Positions 9,009 to 19,832 of a DNA stretch of 33,581 nt are shown here, in pieces. The notes below the pieces were generated by a model that did no database searches, was not told where the DNA came from, and was given only the letters and a program-made list of their open reading frames with translations. The position numbers were made by a program, and so were the translations under genes. Within the stretch, counting starts at the first letter, position 1. The number at the start of each line of letters is the position of its first letter. The stretch comes from Clostridia bacterium (lineage in GTDB: Bacteria; Bacillota; Clostridia; TANB77; CAG-508), in assembly GCA_022794055.1 (NCBI GenBank), contig JAAWEA010000019.1:1-33581 (forward strand), given 5' to 3'.

Positions 9009-9434
9009 ATGAGAAAACAAAAAAAACGGAATGAACAAACTATTCAAAACATTCAAAGCTTTTTAGTAGCGGTAGTTATTGCAATACCTTTGAGCCTATT
9101 ATATTATGCAGGTGAGAGATGGGAAGAGAAGCAAAAGGCTATTGAGCTTGAAACAGTAATGAATGAAACAGAAAAAGCTGAGGCAATAGAAATACTTATT
9201 GAGTTGCGTGGAAAAGTAATGGGAATAAAAAGCTCATTTACTAAGAGCAATTCTTCTTCCGAAGAATTTAAGGCACTTTTAAATGCAAGTGTTACTTTAA
9301 ATACCACCAATAAGCATTTAACAAGCTTCAAAATAGCAACGAACTCCTTTGAGATAGGAGATATCTGCGATGAAATTATTTTGCAGATAGACAAAAAAAT
9401 CCAAAGTATTAAAATTGGAGAAGTGGGGATATAA
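9009..9434 (+). CDS. Hypothetical membrane-anchored protein (ORF-track start 8955; RBS AAAGGAGG favours 9009)
   Basis: N-terminal TM segment FLVAVVIAIPLSLLYYAG; strong SD before 9009. Confidence 0.65.
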   Translation: MRKQKKRNEQTIQNIQSFLVAVVIAIPLSLLYYAGERWEEKQKAIELETVMNETEKAEAIEILIELRGKVMGIKSSFTKSNSSSEEFKALLNASVTLNTTNKHLTSFKIATNSFEIGDICDEIILQIDKKIQSIKIGEVGI

Positions 9435-9450
9435 AATATCCCCCTTTTTT
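9425..9450 (+). terminator. Rho-independent terminator overlapping the stop codon
   Basis: GGGGATAT-AAA-ATATCCCC + TTTTTT. Confidence 0.85.
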
Positions 9451-9520
9451 GTATATAAGGCTAATTTAGAAATTATCATATAATTTGTACTGAAACTAAA
9501 TAAAAAAATAGTATTACTTT

Positions 9521-9547
9521 AAATTCCATATTATATTGGAATTTTTT
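9521..9547 (+). terminator. Short hairpin with T-tract upstream of guaB
   Basis: AAATTCCA-TATTATAT-TGGAATTT followed by TTT; the 3' arm overlaps the -35 of the predicted promoter. Confidence 0.45.
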
Positions 9548-9564
9548 TGAAATTATGTTATACT
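9536..9564 (+). promoter_or_regulatory. Promoter of guaB
   Basis: TTGGAA - 17 nt - TATACT with extended -10 TG. Confidence 0.55.
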
Positions 9565-9596
9565 AGATATATGAATTAAAAATAGGAGGAATAAAT

Positions 9597-11099
9597 ATGG
9601 CAAAAATCTTAGAAGATATTTCAAGAACATTTAACGAATTTTTATTATTACCAAACTTAACAACAGAAGAATGTATACCAAACAATGTTAGTTTAAAAAC
9701 ACCACTTGTAAAATTCAAAAAAGGAGAAGAACCAAAATACTCAGCAAATGTACCAATGGCTTCAGCAATCATGCAATCAGTATCAGGAGAAGAAATGGGA
9801 ATTGCACTTGCAAGAGAAGGAGGAATTGCATTTATATATGGAGCACAATCAATAGAATCACAAGCACAAATGGTACACCGTGTAAAAAAACACAAAGCGG
9901 GATTTGTTATTAGTGATTCAAATGTAAAAACAGGAACTACACTAAGAGAAGTATTAGCTCTAGTAGAAGAAACAGGACATTCAACAGTTATAATAACAGA
10001 TGATGGAACAGCAAATGGAAAATTTATAGGATTAGTAACAGATAAAGATTATCGTATAACACGTGATAACCAAGATGACCCGATAGATAAATTTATGACA
10101 AAAGCTGAAAATGCTGTTTGTGCAAAAGAAGGAATTAGTTTAGCAGAAGCAAATGACATTATTTGGGAGAAAAAGATAAGTTGCTTACCTATTTTAACAC
10201 AAGAAGGAAAAGTAAAATATTTAGTATTTAGAAGAGACTATGAAGAAAGAAAAAATAATCCAAATTCTTTATTAGATGAAAATAAAAGATATATTGTAGG
10301 TGCAGGAATTAATACAAGAGATTATGAAGAAAGAATACCTGCATTAGTAGAAGCAGGAGCAGACATATTATGTATGGATTCATCAGATGGATATTCTGTA
10401 TGGCAAAAGAAAACTATTGATTTTGTAAGAGAAAAATATGGAGATAGTGTAAAAATCGGTGCAGGAAATGTTGTAGATAAAGAAGGATTTAACTATTTAG
10501 CAGAAGCAGGAGCAGATTTTATTAAAGTTGGTGTAGGAGGAGGCTCAATCTGTATTACACGTGAAACAAAAGGAATTGGACGTGGACAAGCAAGTTCTTT
10601 AATAGATGTTGTAGAAGCACGTAACGAATATTTTAAAAAGACAGGAATTTACATTCCAGTTTGTTCTGATGGAGGAATTGTTCATGATCATCATATTACA
10701 ATTGCATTAGCATTAGGAGCAGATTTTGTTATGATGGGAAGATATTTTGCAAGATTTGATGAAAGCCCAACAAGAGTATTAAAAATTGGAAATACATATG
10801 TAAAAGAATATTGGGGAGAAGGCTCAAACCGTGCTAGAAATTGGCAAAGATATGACTTAGGTGGAGATAAAAAGAAATTATCATTTGAAGAAGGAGTTGA
10901 CTCATACATTCCTTATGCTGGATCTTTAAAAGACAATTTAGCAGTAACAGTTAGCAAAGTGAAATCCACAATGTGTAATTGTGGTGCTACATCAATTAAA
11001 GAATTACATGAAAAAGCTAGATTAACTATTGTTTCAAATGTAAGTATTGCAGAAGGTAGTGCTCATGATGTTATGCTTAAAGAGGTTGATAAAAAATAG
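9597..11099 (+). CDS. guaB: IMP dehydrogenase
   Basis: [42 protein letters not shown] domains; DGGI. Confidence 0.95.
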   Translation: MAKILEDISRTFNEFLLLPNLTTEECIPNNVSLKTPLVKFKKGEEPKYSANVPMASAIMQSVSGEEMGIALAREGGIAFIYGAQSIESQAQMVHRVKKHKAGFVISDSNVKTGTTLREVLALVEETGHSTVIITDDGTANGKFIGLVTDKDYRITRDNQDDPIDKFMTKAENAVCAKEGISLAEANDIIWEKKISCLPILTQEGKVKYLVFRRDYEERKNNPNSLLDENKRYIVGAGINTRDYEERIPALVEAGADILCMDSSDGYSVWQKKTIDFVREKYGDSVKIGAGNVVDKEGFNYLAEAGADFIKVGVGGGSICITRETKGIGRGQASSLIDVVEARNEYFKKTGIYIPVCSDGGIVHDHHITIALALGADFVMMGRYFARFDESPTRVLKIGNTYVKEYWGEGSNRARNWQRYDLGGDKKKLSFEEGVDSYIPYAGSLKDNLAVTVSKVKSTMCNCGATSIKELHEKARLTIVSNVSIAEGSAHDVMLKEVDKK

Positions 11100-11102
11100 G
11101 GA

Positions 11103-11225
11103 AAGTTGAAAAAATAATTGGCATTTGGCATTGTTAAATTAAAATCTCATTTGCCTACTTCGTTCGCTATCGTGGAACATAGTTCCACGAGTTGCAAAGC
11201 CAAATATCCAATTCTTTTCCAACTT
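11103..11225. repeat. Nested palindromic element between guaB and guaA (MITE-like or structured RNA)
   Basis: 31-nt imperfect inverted arms 11103-11133 and 11195-11225, inner perfect hairpin CGTGGAAC-ATA-GTTCCACG at 11171-11189. Confidence 0.7.
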
Positions 11226-11256
11226 AAATGTAAGCTTTAGAAAGGAAAAGTTAAAA

Positions 11257-12795
11257 ATGAAAAAAAATGAACTAATACTTATTTTAGATTTTGGTGGACA
11301 ATATAACCAACTAATTGCTAGAAGAGTAAGAGAATGTAATGTATACTCAGAGGTTGTTCCTTATAATATTTCTTTAGAAAAAATAAAAGAAAAGAATCCA
11401 AAAGGAATTATATTTACTGGAGGACCTGCCAGTGTTTATGGTGAAGAAGCACCAAAATGTGATGAAAGAATATTTGATTTAGAAATTCCAATACTAGGAA
11501 TTTGTTATGGAATGCAACTTATGACACATACACTTAAAGGAAAAGTTGCAAGAGCAGATAAAAGAGAATATGGTGTAATACCTGTAAAAATAAATAATGA
11601 ATCAAAATTATTTAAAGACTTTGAAAGCACAAATAATTTTCTAATGAGCCATACAGATTATGTAGAAGTTTTACCAGAAGGTTTTAAAAATATAGGTTCT
11701 ACAGAATCTTGTCCAAATGCCGCAATAGAAAATGAAGAAAAAATGAGATATGGAATACAATTCCACCCAGAAGTTAATAACTCTGTAAATGGGATAAAAG
11801 TAATACATAATTTTCTATTTAATATTTGTAAATGTGCTGGAGACTGGGTAATATCTTCATTTGTAGAAGATTCAATAAAAGCATTAAAAGAAAAAATTGG
11901 AGATAAAAAAGCATTATGTGCCTTATCAGGTGGAGTAGATTCATCAGTTGCAGCAATTTTACTTAGTAAAGCAATTGGAAAAAATCTAACTTGTATTTTC
12001 GTTGACCATGGACTTCTTAGAAAAAATGAGGGAGATGAAGTTGAACAGATATTTAGTAAGCAATTTGATATAAACTTAATTAGAGTAAATAGCAAGGATA
12101 GATTTTTATCAAAACTTGCAGGAGTATCAGACCCAGAAAAGAAGAGAAAGATTATTGGAGAAGAGTTTATAAGAGTATTTGAAGAAGAAGCTCATAAAAT
12201 TGGAAAAGTAGATTACTTAGTACAAGGAACAATTTATCCAGATGTTATTGAAAGTGGACTTGGCAAAAGTTCAGTAATAAAAAGCCATCATAATGTAGGC
12301 GGACTACCTGAGTGTGTTGATTTTGAAGAAATTGTTGAACCATTAAGAGATTTATTTAAAGATGAAGTTAGAAAAACAGGATTAGAATTAGGTATACCAG
12401 AAAATTTAGTATTTAGACAACCTTTTCCAGGTCCTGGATTAGCAATTAGAATTATTGGTGATATTACAGATGACAAATTGGAAATATTAAAAGAAGCAGA
12501 TAGCATCTTTAGAGAAGAAATTGCAAACGCAGGATTACACAAAAATATAAATCAATATTTTGCAGTATTAACAAATCTAAAATCTGTTGGTGTTATGGGA
12601 GATGAAAGAACTTATGACTATACAGTAGCACTTAGAGCAGTAGAAACAGTTGATTTTATGACTGGTGTATGGTCTAAAATACCTTATGAAGTTTTAGAAA
12701 AAGTTTCAAGTAGAATTGTTAATGAAGTAAATCATGTTAATAGAGTAGTTTATGATATTACTTCTAAACCACCAGCAACAATTGAATGGGAATAA
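11257..12795 (+). CDS. guaA: GMP synthase (glutamine-hydrolysing)
   Basis: GICYGMQL amidotransferase motif, [14 protein letters not shown]-loop, C-terminal KPPATIEWE. Confidence 0.96.
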   Translation: MKKNELILILDFGGQYNQLIARRVRECNVYSEVVPYNISLEKIKEKNPKGIIFTGGPASVYGEEAPKCDERIFDLEIPILGICYGMQLMTHTLKGKVARADKREYGVIPVKINNESKLFKDFESTNNFLMSHTDYVEVLPEGFKNIGSTESCPNAAIENEEKMRYGIQFHPEVNNSVNGIKVIHNFLFNICKCAGDWVISSFVEDSIKALKEKIGDKKALCALSGGVDSSVAAILLSKAIGKNLTCIFVDHGLLRKNEGDEVEQIFSKQFDINLIRVNSKDRFLSKLAGVSDPEKKRKIIGEEFIRVFEEEAHKIGKVDYLVQGTIYPDVIESGLGKSSVIKSHHNVGGLPECVDFEEIVEPLRDLFKDEVRKTGLELGIPENLVFRQPFPGPGLAIRIIGDITDDKLEILKEADSIFREEIANAGLHKNINQYFAVLTNLKSVGVMGDERTYDYTVALRAVETVDFMTGVWSKIPYEVLEKVSSRIVNEVNHVNRVVYDITSKPPATIEWE

Positions 12796-12841
12796 TAGTC
12801 AATATGACATCTCTTTTTAATCACTTTCTATAAAAAAACTT

Positions 12842-12882
12842 AACTCTAGTTATTGATATATTAATAACTAGAGTTGTTTTTT
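12842..12882 (+). terminator. Rho-independent terminator of guaA
   Basis: AACTCTAGTTATT/AATAACTAGAGTT 13-bp perfect stem + G + T7. Confidence 0.9.
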
Positions 12883-12937
12883 TATTAAGTTAAAAGTGTT
12901 CAAAAAAGGAAGTCGCTATTTACCATATTATTTAAAT

Positions 12938-13486
12938 TTATAATATACCTGCAGTTGGGATATAGCTTTCATCTGGAGGATAAACATATTCTTCAGATGG
13001 AGCATCTACTTTATGTATTTCTATAATTTTTATAATTGGCATATCACCATGATAATCACCTTTTATAATTTCACCAGTTAATTCAACCCAAGTATTATTT
13101 TCAAAATCTTTAGCATTATCTAACTCACACAAAAAGCCAACTACTACTGTTTGGGAATTAGAATTTACAATCATATCTCTAGCCAAAACAAATTGAGTAT
13201 CTTGTAAATCTAAAACCCTATAAACATATCCTGTAAAACATATTTTTTTCCCTACATAAGAATCAATATTTTCATGAACAGCTTTTAAAATGTTAGTATA
13301 GTTTTTAGTCTGTATTTGAGAAATTTCATTATTTGGAATACAAGTTTTTAATTTTGAAGCAGTATTAGCACCACTAAAAACTCTATAAGAAACTATACCA
13401 AAAATAATAATTAATAAAATAATAATACATATAAAAAAATACTTAAAAATTTTACTTCCATTTATTTTAAAATTACATATAAACAT
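12938..13486 (-). CDS. Membrane-anchored protein resembling the C-terminal part of the YcgQ/TIGR03943 (DUF1980) family
   Basis: N-terminal TM; GKKICFTGYVYR...QFVLARDMIV...VVVGFLCEL...WVELTGEI...MPIIKIIEI. Confidence 0.65.
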   Translation of the reverse strand: MFICNFKINGSKIFKYFFICIIILLIIIFGIVSYRVFSGANTASKLKTCIPNNEISQIQTKNYTNILKAVHENIDSYVGKKICFTGYVYRVLDLQDTQFVLARDMIVNSNSQTVVVGFLCELDNAKDFENNTWVELTGEIIKGDYHGDMPIIKIIEIHKVDAPSEEYVYPPDESYIPTAGIL

Positions 13487-13558
13487 ATAAAATCCTCTTT
13501 TCTAACTAATTATTAAAATATATGTACAATTAACAATAATATTACAATATTTCAGTAC

Positions 13559-13587
13559 TTTACATATTGGTCAAAATATGATATAAT
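13559..13587 (+). promoter_or_regulatory. Promoter
   Basis: TTTACA - 17 nt - TATAAT upstream of the lipoprotein gene. Confidence 0.6.
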
Positions 13588-13654
13588 ATACTCATCGAAC
13601 AATTTAATATATTACTGTTTTTTTAGTAATATTGCACAACGAAAGGAGCACATT

Positions 13655-14077
13655 ATGAAACGGTTTACACTAATTATGGTACTTTTAATCTCTATCATGC
13701 TTTTGGCTGGATGTGGCAATTCAAACTTAGAAGCAGAAAAAAATCATTTACAATCAGAGATTGACACATTGCAGGCAGAAGTTGATACTTTAGAAAAAAT
13801 TCGAGATGGATTGATTCAGGAGGATGATATTGTTTATGTTATTGAATTACAAATATCTCAATCACATTATACCGTAGACTTGAATGAACATATGAAAGAT
13901 TTATTGAATAAAATTACTATTCCAATTCAAGTTTCAAAGGAATATTATTTTTCTGTTAAAGAAGGAGAAATTTTAAAAAATGAATTTAGAGTAGGTTCAC
14001 TCATATTTAAAAATAGTAGTGGCAGTTGGGATATAAAAGTTACCAGTAAAGAAATCGTCAACAAAGTAGCAAAATAA
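13655..14077 (+). CDS. Putative lipoprotein with coiled-coil segment
   Basis: Signal peptide with lipobox LLAGC; heptad-like LEAEKNHLQSEIDTLQAEVDTLEK; RBS AAAGGAG. Confidence 0.8.
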   Translation: MKRFTLIMVLLISIMLLAGCGNSNLEAEKNHLQSEIDTLQAEVDTLEKIRDGLIQEDDIVYVIELQISQSHYTVDLNEHMKDLLNKITIPIQVSKEYYFSVKEGEILKNEFRVGSLIFKNSSGSWDIKVTSKEIVNKVAK

Positions 14078-14106
14078 ACCTAATATTAGCAAAATAAACC
14101 TTATAT
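14067..14106 (+). repeat. 20-bp tandem duplication spanning the lipoprotein stop codon
   Basis: TAGCAAAATAAACCTAATAT / TAGCAAAATAAACCTTATAT, 19/20 identical. Confidence 0.8.
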
Positions 14107-14118
14107 TTAAGTTACCAA

Positions 14119-14165
14119 AAACTCTTTTGAAAAATCAGATTTCAAGATTTTCAGAAGAGTTTTTG
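14119..14165 (+). terminator. Rho-independent terminator
   Basis: AACTCTTTTGAAAAATC...GATTTTCAGAAGAGTTTTT. Confidence 0.75.
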
Positions 14166-14298
14166 CAATTTTAATGTTATATTATTTCAAATATAGACAT
14201 TTATATTTTTTCCTATTTTGCCAAAACTACTTGCTAAAAAGAAATTTTAGTGATATAGTTACAAAGTAAAAATATAAACTTAGGAGGAATGTACCATT

Positions 14299-17052
14299 AT
14301 GAAACTATTTAAAACATACAGTGAAAAAGAAGTTAAAAGGGTAATGCCAATAGTAAATCAAATCAATGAATTAGAAGAAAGTATATCAAAATTAACAGAC
14401 ACAGAATTAAGAGGAAAAACAGATTATTTCAAAAAAGAATTAGAAAATGGAAAAACATTAGATGACATATTACCAGAAGCTTATGCAGTTGTAAGAGAAG
14501 CATCAAAAAGAACATTAGGATTAAGACATTTTGATGTACAATTAATAGGTGGAATTATATTACACCAAGGAAGAATTGCAGAAATGAAAACAGGTGAAGG
14601 AAAAACACTTGTTGCAACACTACCAGTATATTTAAATGCACTAGCAGGAAAAGGTGTACATGTTATTACAGTTAATGACTATTTGGCAAAAAGAGATAGT
14701 GAATGGATGGGAAAATTATATAAATTCTTAGGACTTTCAGTAGGATTAGTAATAGCTGGTATGGATCCACAAGCTAAACAAAAAGCTTATAATGCTGATA
14801 TAACTTATGGAACAAATAATGAATTTGGATTTGACTATTTAAGGGACAACATGGTAATATACAAAAATCAATTAGTACAAAGAGGCTTACATTATGCAAT
14901 TGTCGATGAAATTGATAGTATTTTAGTTGATGAAGCAAGAACACCACTTATTATTTCTGGAAGAGCAAATGAATCATCAGACCTTTACAAAAAAGCAGAA
15001 GACTTTGTTAGAAAATTAGAAGCAAAAGAAATTGTAGAAGAAGACGTTAAAGACTTTGAGCAAGCAGAAGATAATGAAAAATATGATTATATAGTAGATT
15101 TAAAAGCAAAATCAGCATCATTAACACAAAAAGGTATAAAAAAAGCAGAAGAATTCTTTGGACTAGAAAACTTTAACGACTTAGAAAACTCTACACTAGT
15201 ACATCATGTAAACCAAGCATTAAGGGCTCATGGTGTTATGAAAAAAGATATAGATTATATCGTAAAAGATGGTGAAGTTTTAATTGTTGATGAATTTACA
15301 GGACGTATAATGTATGGAAGAAGATACAACAATGGATTACATCAAGCAATAGAAGCAAAAGAAAAAGTTAAAATAGCAGATGAGTCAAAAACACTTGCAA
15401 CAATTACATTCCAAAACTACTTTAGAATGTATGATAAATTATCAGGAATGACAGGTACTGCTATGACAGAAGAAGCAGAATTTGAAGAAATTTATAACTT
15501 AGATGTTGTAGAAATACCAACTAATAAACCAATGGTAAGAGATGATAATAATGATGTTATTTACAAAAATGAGGACGCAAAATTTAGAGCAGTAGTAGAA
15601 AGTGTAAAAGAAAGTTATGCAAAAGGACAACCAGTATTAATTGGTACAGTATCTATTGATAAATCTGAAAAACTAAGTAAATTATTAAATGCAGAAAGAA
15701 TACCACATGAAGTATTAAATGCTAAATCACATGAAAAAGAAGCTATGATTGTAGCACAAGCTGGAAAATTTGGAGCAGTTACAATAGCAACAAATATGGC
15801 AGGACGTGGAACTGATATTATGCTTGGAGGAAACAGTGAATATCTAGCAAAAGAAGAAATGAGAAAGAACAGAGTTCCAGCAAACTTAATAGAAGAAGCA
15901 AATACTTATTATGAAACAGATGACAGAGATATTTTAAGAGCTAGAGAAGAATTTAAAAAATTAGTTAATAAATATGAAGAACATATTAAAGACGAAAAAC
16001 AAAAGGTAATTGATGCAGGAGGATTAAAAATTATTGGTACTGAAAGACATGAATCAAGAAGAATTGACAATCAGTTAAGAGGGCGTTCTGGACGTCAAGG
16101 TGATATTGGAGAATCACAATTCTTTATTGGTTTAGATGATGACTTAATGAAAATATTTGGTGGAGATAAAATAACAAAAGTTTATAATACACTAGGCGCA
16201 GATGAAAATATGCCAATATCTTTAGGAATGATTTCAAAATCAGTAGAAAATGCTCAGAAAAAAGTAGAGGGAAGAAACTTTGGAATTCGTAAAAATGTAT
16301 TAAAATATGATGATGTTATGAATGTTCAAAGAGAAATAATATATAAACAAAGAAAACAAGTTTTAGATGGAGAGAATTTAAAAGAAACTATAGTAAATAT
16401 GATTAATACAATAGCAGAAGAAACAGTTAATATGTATGTAGAAAGCGAAGACGGAAAAACTATAAATATAGAAGCTTTAACACAAGATATTTTAAACACC
16501 TTTGGTATTGAAATGAATGATTACATTAAAGAACATAAAGATGATGCTACTGCTATTGCTACTCAATTACAAGAATTGGCAACTAAGAAATATCAAGAAA
16601 AAGAAGCTGAAATAACAGAAGAAAGAATGAGAGAACTTGAAAGAGTTGTAATGCTTAAAGTTGTTGATGAAAAATGGATGGATCATATTGATAATATGGA
16701 TGAACTAAAAAATGGTATTGGTTTAAGAGCTTATGGTCAACAAGATCCTGTTGTTAAATACAGAATGGAAGGTATGGATATGTTCGAAGAAATGATTGCA
16801 AACATTAAGGTTGATGTTGTTAAAATTTTAATGAACATTAGACAACAAAATGGAGATGTTAGAAGACAAGAGGCTGCTAAAATTACTGGTGCTGCTTTGG
16901 AAGCTATCAATAGTGTTGATGGTGGTAAGAAAATTAGTACACCAGAATATAGCCAAACAGTTGTAAATGAAAGTCCAAAAGTAGGAAGAAATGACGCTTG
17001 TCCTTGTGGAAGTGGGAAGAAATATAAAAATTGTTGCGGAAGAAATCAATAA
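14299..17052 (+). CDS. secA: Preprotein translocase ATPase subunit
   Basis: [47 protein letters not shown]-terminal [14 protein letters not shown] zinc motif. Confidence 0.97.
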   Translation: MKLFKTYSEKEVKRVMPIVNQINELEESISKLTDTELRGKTDYFKKELENGKTLDDILPEAYAVVREASKRTLGLRHFDVQLIGGIILHQGRIAEMKTGEGKTLVATLPVYLNALAGKGVHVITVNDYLAKRDSEWMGKLYKFLGLSVGLVIAGMDPQAKQKAYNADITYGTNNEFGFDYLRDNMVIYKNQLVQRGLHYAIVDEIDSILVDEARTPLIISGRANESSDLYKKAEDFVRKLEAKEIVEEDVKDFEQAEDNEKYDYIVDLKAKSASLTQKGIKKAEEFFGLENFNDLENSTLVHHVNQALRAHGVMKKDIDYIVKDGEVLIVDEFTGRIMYGRRYNNGLHQAIEAKEKVKIADESKTLATITFQNYFRMYDKLSGMTGTAMTEEAEFEEIYNLDVVEIPTNKPMVRDDNNDVIYKNEDAKFRAVVESVKESYAKGQPVLIGTVSIDKSEKLSKLLNAERIPHEVLNAKSHEKEAMIVAQAGKFGAVTIATNMAGRGTDIMLGGNSEYLAKEEMRKNRVPANLIEEANTYYETDDRDILRAREEFKKLVNKYEEHIKDEKQKVIDAGGLKIIGTERHESRRIDNQLRGRSGRQGDIGESQFFIGLDDDLMKIFGGDKITKVYNTLGADENMPISLGMISKSVENAQKKVEGRNFGIRKNVLKYDDVMNVQREIIYKQRKQVLDGENLKETIVNMINTIAEETVNMYVESEDGKTINIEALTQDILNTFGIEMNDYIKEHKDDATAIATQLQELATKKYQEKEAEITEERMRELERVVMLKVVDEKWMDHIDNMDELKNGIGLRAYGQQDPVVKYRMEGMDMFEEMIANIKVDVVKILMNIRQQNGDVRRQEAAKITGAALEAINSVDGGKKISTPEYSQTVVNESPKVGRNDACPCGSGKKYKNCCGRNQ

Positions 17053-17084
17053 TATTAATACCTAAAAAGAATAATAAAGTAAAC

Positions 17085-17120
17085 AAAAAATGCAAATAGA
17101 TTAAATTATTTGCATTTTTT
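17085..17120 (+). terminator. Rho-independent terminator of secA
   Basis: AAAAAATGCAAATA/TATTTGCATTTTTT. Confidence 0.85.
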
Positions 17121-17147
17121 TGAAAAATTAGAAGGAGAAAATATTAT

Positions 17148-17927
17148 ATGAATATAATTTTAAAAGAAATTTCAAAAATAGTAGAAGAAAATATAAAAAA
17201 ATATCTTCCAGAAGTTTCAACACAAGATTTAGAAGAAAATGGAAAGATTTATTATATGAATGATAAAAATGGTACTCTTTTTGATTATTATATAAATAAT
17301 CATTTAAGCCCTTTTATGTGCTTTTATAATGATAAAGAAAATATGGGAGCAGTAAAACTTATACTAAACATTGATGGAAAAATTGACATATACTTTTTTA
17401 AAAATCATAAAAATAAACTATATAAGCAAATTTCTACATCAATTAATGTTACAGACAATGAAATACTTAATTTAGCAGTAATTCTAAATAAAATTGCAGA
17501 TAATGATAATAAATGGGGAGCTTCCATAGAAGATATGGATAGTGATATTCAAATTACTGAAGATGAAACAAATGAATTTACTTCACAGAAAGAAGATTTT
17601 TCAACTTTATCAGAATTATTAAAAACATGTATAGTAACAAAAAAACTTTTAGACGAAAATTGGAAAGTAGGTCTTATGCAAAAAATGGAACCAATGTCTG
17701 AAATGGATAGTGGTTGGTTTTTAAGTGTTGGAAACGAAACACAAGAATATGTTAATAATGCAGAAAATCTTTGTATATTAACATTAAATGAATTATGTGA
17801 AAAGGATGCAGTTCTTATTCCATATTTAATGAATAAAGAAATTGGAGATGTTTTAATTAGAATTTCAAATGATGAATTTGAATTCGATGATAATAAAAAG
17901 GAAATTTTCATAACAAAATTAGATTAA
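17148..17927 (+). CDS. Hypothetical protein with C-terminal DUF2185 (Imm33-like) domain
   Basis: CIVTKKLLDENWKVGLMQKMEPMSEMDSGWFLSVGNETQEYVNNAENLCILTLNEL matches the DUF2185 pattern (C-V-K...GW..R.EP....DSGW.F..G.E...Y). Confidence 0.65.
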   Translation: MNIILKEISKIVEENIKKYLPEVSTQDLEENGKIYYMNDKNGTLFDYYINNHLSPFMCFYNDKENMGAVKLILNIDGKIDIYFFKNHKNKLYKQISTSINVTDNEILNLAVILNKIADNDNKWGASIEDMDSDIQITEDETNEFTSQKEDFSTLSELLKTCIVTKKLLDENWKVGLMQKMEPMSEMDSGWFLSVGNETQEYVNNAENLCILTLNELCEKDAVLIPYLMNKEIGDVLIRISNDEFEFDDNKKEIFITKLD

Positions 17928-17932
17928 ATTAT

Positions 17933-17977
17933 AATTCGCTCAATTATTAAAAAAATAATAACTGAGCGAATTTTTAT
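17933..17977 (+). terminator. Rho-independent terminator
   Basis: AATTCGCTCA...TGAGCGAATTTTTA. Confidence 0.85.
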
Positions 17978-18091
17978 GTTATAGAAGATTTCAGAAGGTC
18001 AAAAATTTTAATTATGCCGTTGTGTTGTTATTTACTTGATAAAAATATCGAATAATGATATAAATAGTTATATATGCAATAGGAGGAAAAA

Positions 18092-19828
18092 ATGAAAGCA
18101 AAATATAAAATGGACAAATTTCTAAAAAAAGAATTCAAAAAAACATTTCCACTATATATATTAGGAATAGTATTTGAAACAATAGCAATTTATATAACAC
18201 TATTAAACACGCAAATAATTGGAAGAATTTTAGACATGATATTACAAGCAAGTGCATCAAAAGAACAAATAATGCAAGAATTATATAAACTTATTTTTTA
18301 TTCTGCCATTATATTTATTCCAAATACAATAAAAAGAATTTTATATTTTATAGTAGCAAGAGCATCAGACACAAGAATAAGAAAAGAAATATATCGAAAA
18401 TTACAATATATAAAAGAAGAATATTATGATAGAACTGAAAAAGGAAAAATATTAGCATATCTAACAAAAGAAATACCAATGATAAGAAAATTTTTAGGAA
18501 ACTTTTTTCAGTCAATTACAGATTTAGTAATGACACCAGTATTGATAATTACAATGTCAGCACAAAGTATAGATATTAGATTATCAAGTATTTTACTAGT
18601 AATTATACCAATTACATTAATTTTAAATATAATTTTATATAATAAAAAACAGAAAAAAGTAGAAGAAGCTAGAAAAGAATATGTAAAAATATCAAACATT
18701 ATTGAGGAAAACACAAGTAATTTTACACTTATAAAATTATATAACAACCAATATAAACAAAAGCAAAATTTTGAAAAAGAAAACGAAAAAATGAAACAAA
18801 AAGACTATCAAGTAGGAAAAATAGATATAAATATTGATAATGTAATAAATATAGCAGAAGGAATATGCTATATGTTGGCAATAGGATATGGAGCAGTTCT
18901 ATGTACAAAAGGAGAAATAACAGTTGGAGCTCTAACAGTATTTACAACATTTATTGGTAGTATATTTAAATCTTTTGCAAAAAGAATAAAAGAAATTACC
19001 GATGGAATTGTATATTTTAAACAATCAGTTAACAGATTTAATCAAATAATGGACATTGAGATATATGAGCAAGAAGAAAAAGAAGAAATTGATGATATTA
19101 AGCAAGTAAAAGTAACTAATTTATCTTATAATTATCCAAATTCAACAAAATCGGTAATAAAAAATATAAATTTTGAAATTAACAAAAATGAAAAAGTAGG
19201 AATAATAGGAATGTTTGGAAGTGGGAAAACAACCCTAATGAATATTATTTCAGGACTTTATCAAATAAAAGAAAATCAAGTATATATAAATGGAATAGAT
19301 ATTACCAAAATAAACAAATATAATTTATTTAAAAATATAAGTTATATATTACAAAAAGATACCTTAATAAATGATACTATAAAAAATAATATTACATTAG
19401 AAACAAAATATCAAGGTAAACAGATTATACAAGTTACTGATGAAGCAAATATATTAGAAGATATATTTAAAATGGAAAATGAATTTGAAGAATTAGTAGG
19501 AGAAAAGGGAGCAAAATTGTCAGGAGGACAAAAGCAAAGAATTACAATAGCTAGAAATATGTTAGTAGATAAAGATTTTATTATTATGGATGATATTTTT
19601 TCAGCGTTAGACAAAAAAACAGCAAAGGAAATATTAAATAATATTTTAGTTAAAAACGATAAAACAATTATTATGATTGCAAATAAAGTGACAGATGTAG
19701 AAAAATTAGATAGAATTTATTTAATGGTAGATGGAGAAATTTTGGCAAGTGGTACACATACACAGTTATTAGAAAATAACGAATTGTATAGAGAGATGTA
19801 CAAGTATGAAATTGAGGGAGAAGAGTGA
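18092..19828 (+). CDS. ABC exporter half-transporter (degenerate catalytic site subunit)
   Basis: TM domain; Walker A GMFGSGKTT; LSGGQ; Walker B IIMDD; H-loop position ANKVT. Confidence 0.88.
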   Translation: MKAKYKMDKFLKKEFKKTFPLYILGIVFETIAIYITLLNTQIIGRILDMILQASASKEQIMQELYKLIFYSAIIFIPNTIKRILYFIVARASDTRIRKEIYRKLQYIKEEYYDRTEKGKILAYLTKEIPMIRKFLGNFFQSITDLVMTPVLIITMSAQSIDIRLSSILLVIIPITLILNIILYNKKQKKVEEARKEYVKISNIIEENTSNFTLIKLYNNQYKQKQNFEKENEKMKQKDYQVGKIDINIDNVINIAEGICYMLAIGYGAVLCTKGEITVGALTVFTTFIGSIFKSFAKRIKEITDGIVYFKQSVNRFNQIMDIEIYEQEEKEEIDDIKQVKVTNLSYNYPNSTKSVIKNINFEINKNEKVGIIGMFGSGKTTLMNIISGLYQIKENQVYINGIDITKINKYNLFKNISYILQKDTLINDTIKNNITLETKYQGKQIIQVTDEANILEDIFKMENEFEELVGEKGAKLSGGQKQRITIARNMLVDKDFIIMDDIFSALDKKTAKEILNNILVKNDKTIIMIANKVTDVEKLDRIYLMVDGEILASGTHTQLLENNELYREMYKYEIEGEE

Positions 19829-19832
19829 AAAA

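Noticed and set aside
9521-9547. Purine riboswitch upstream of guaB
   Set aside because: Only a short hairpin with T-tract is present; none of the conserved purine-riboswitch junction sequences were seen.
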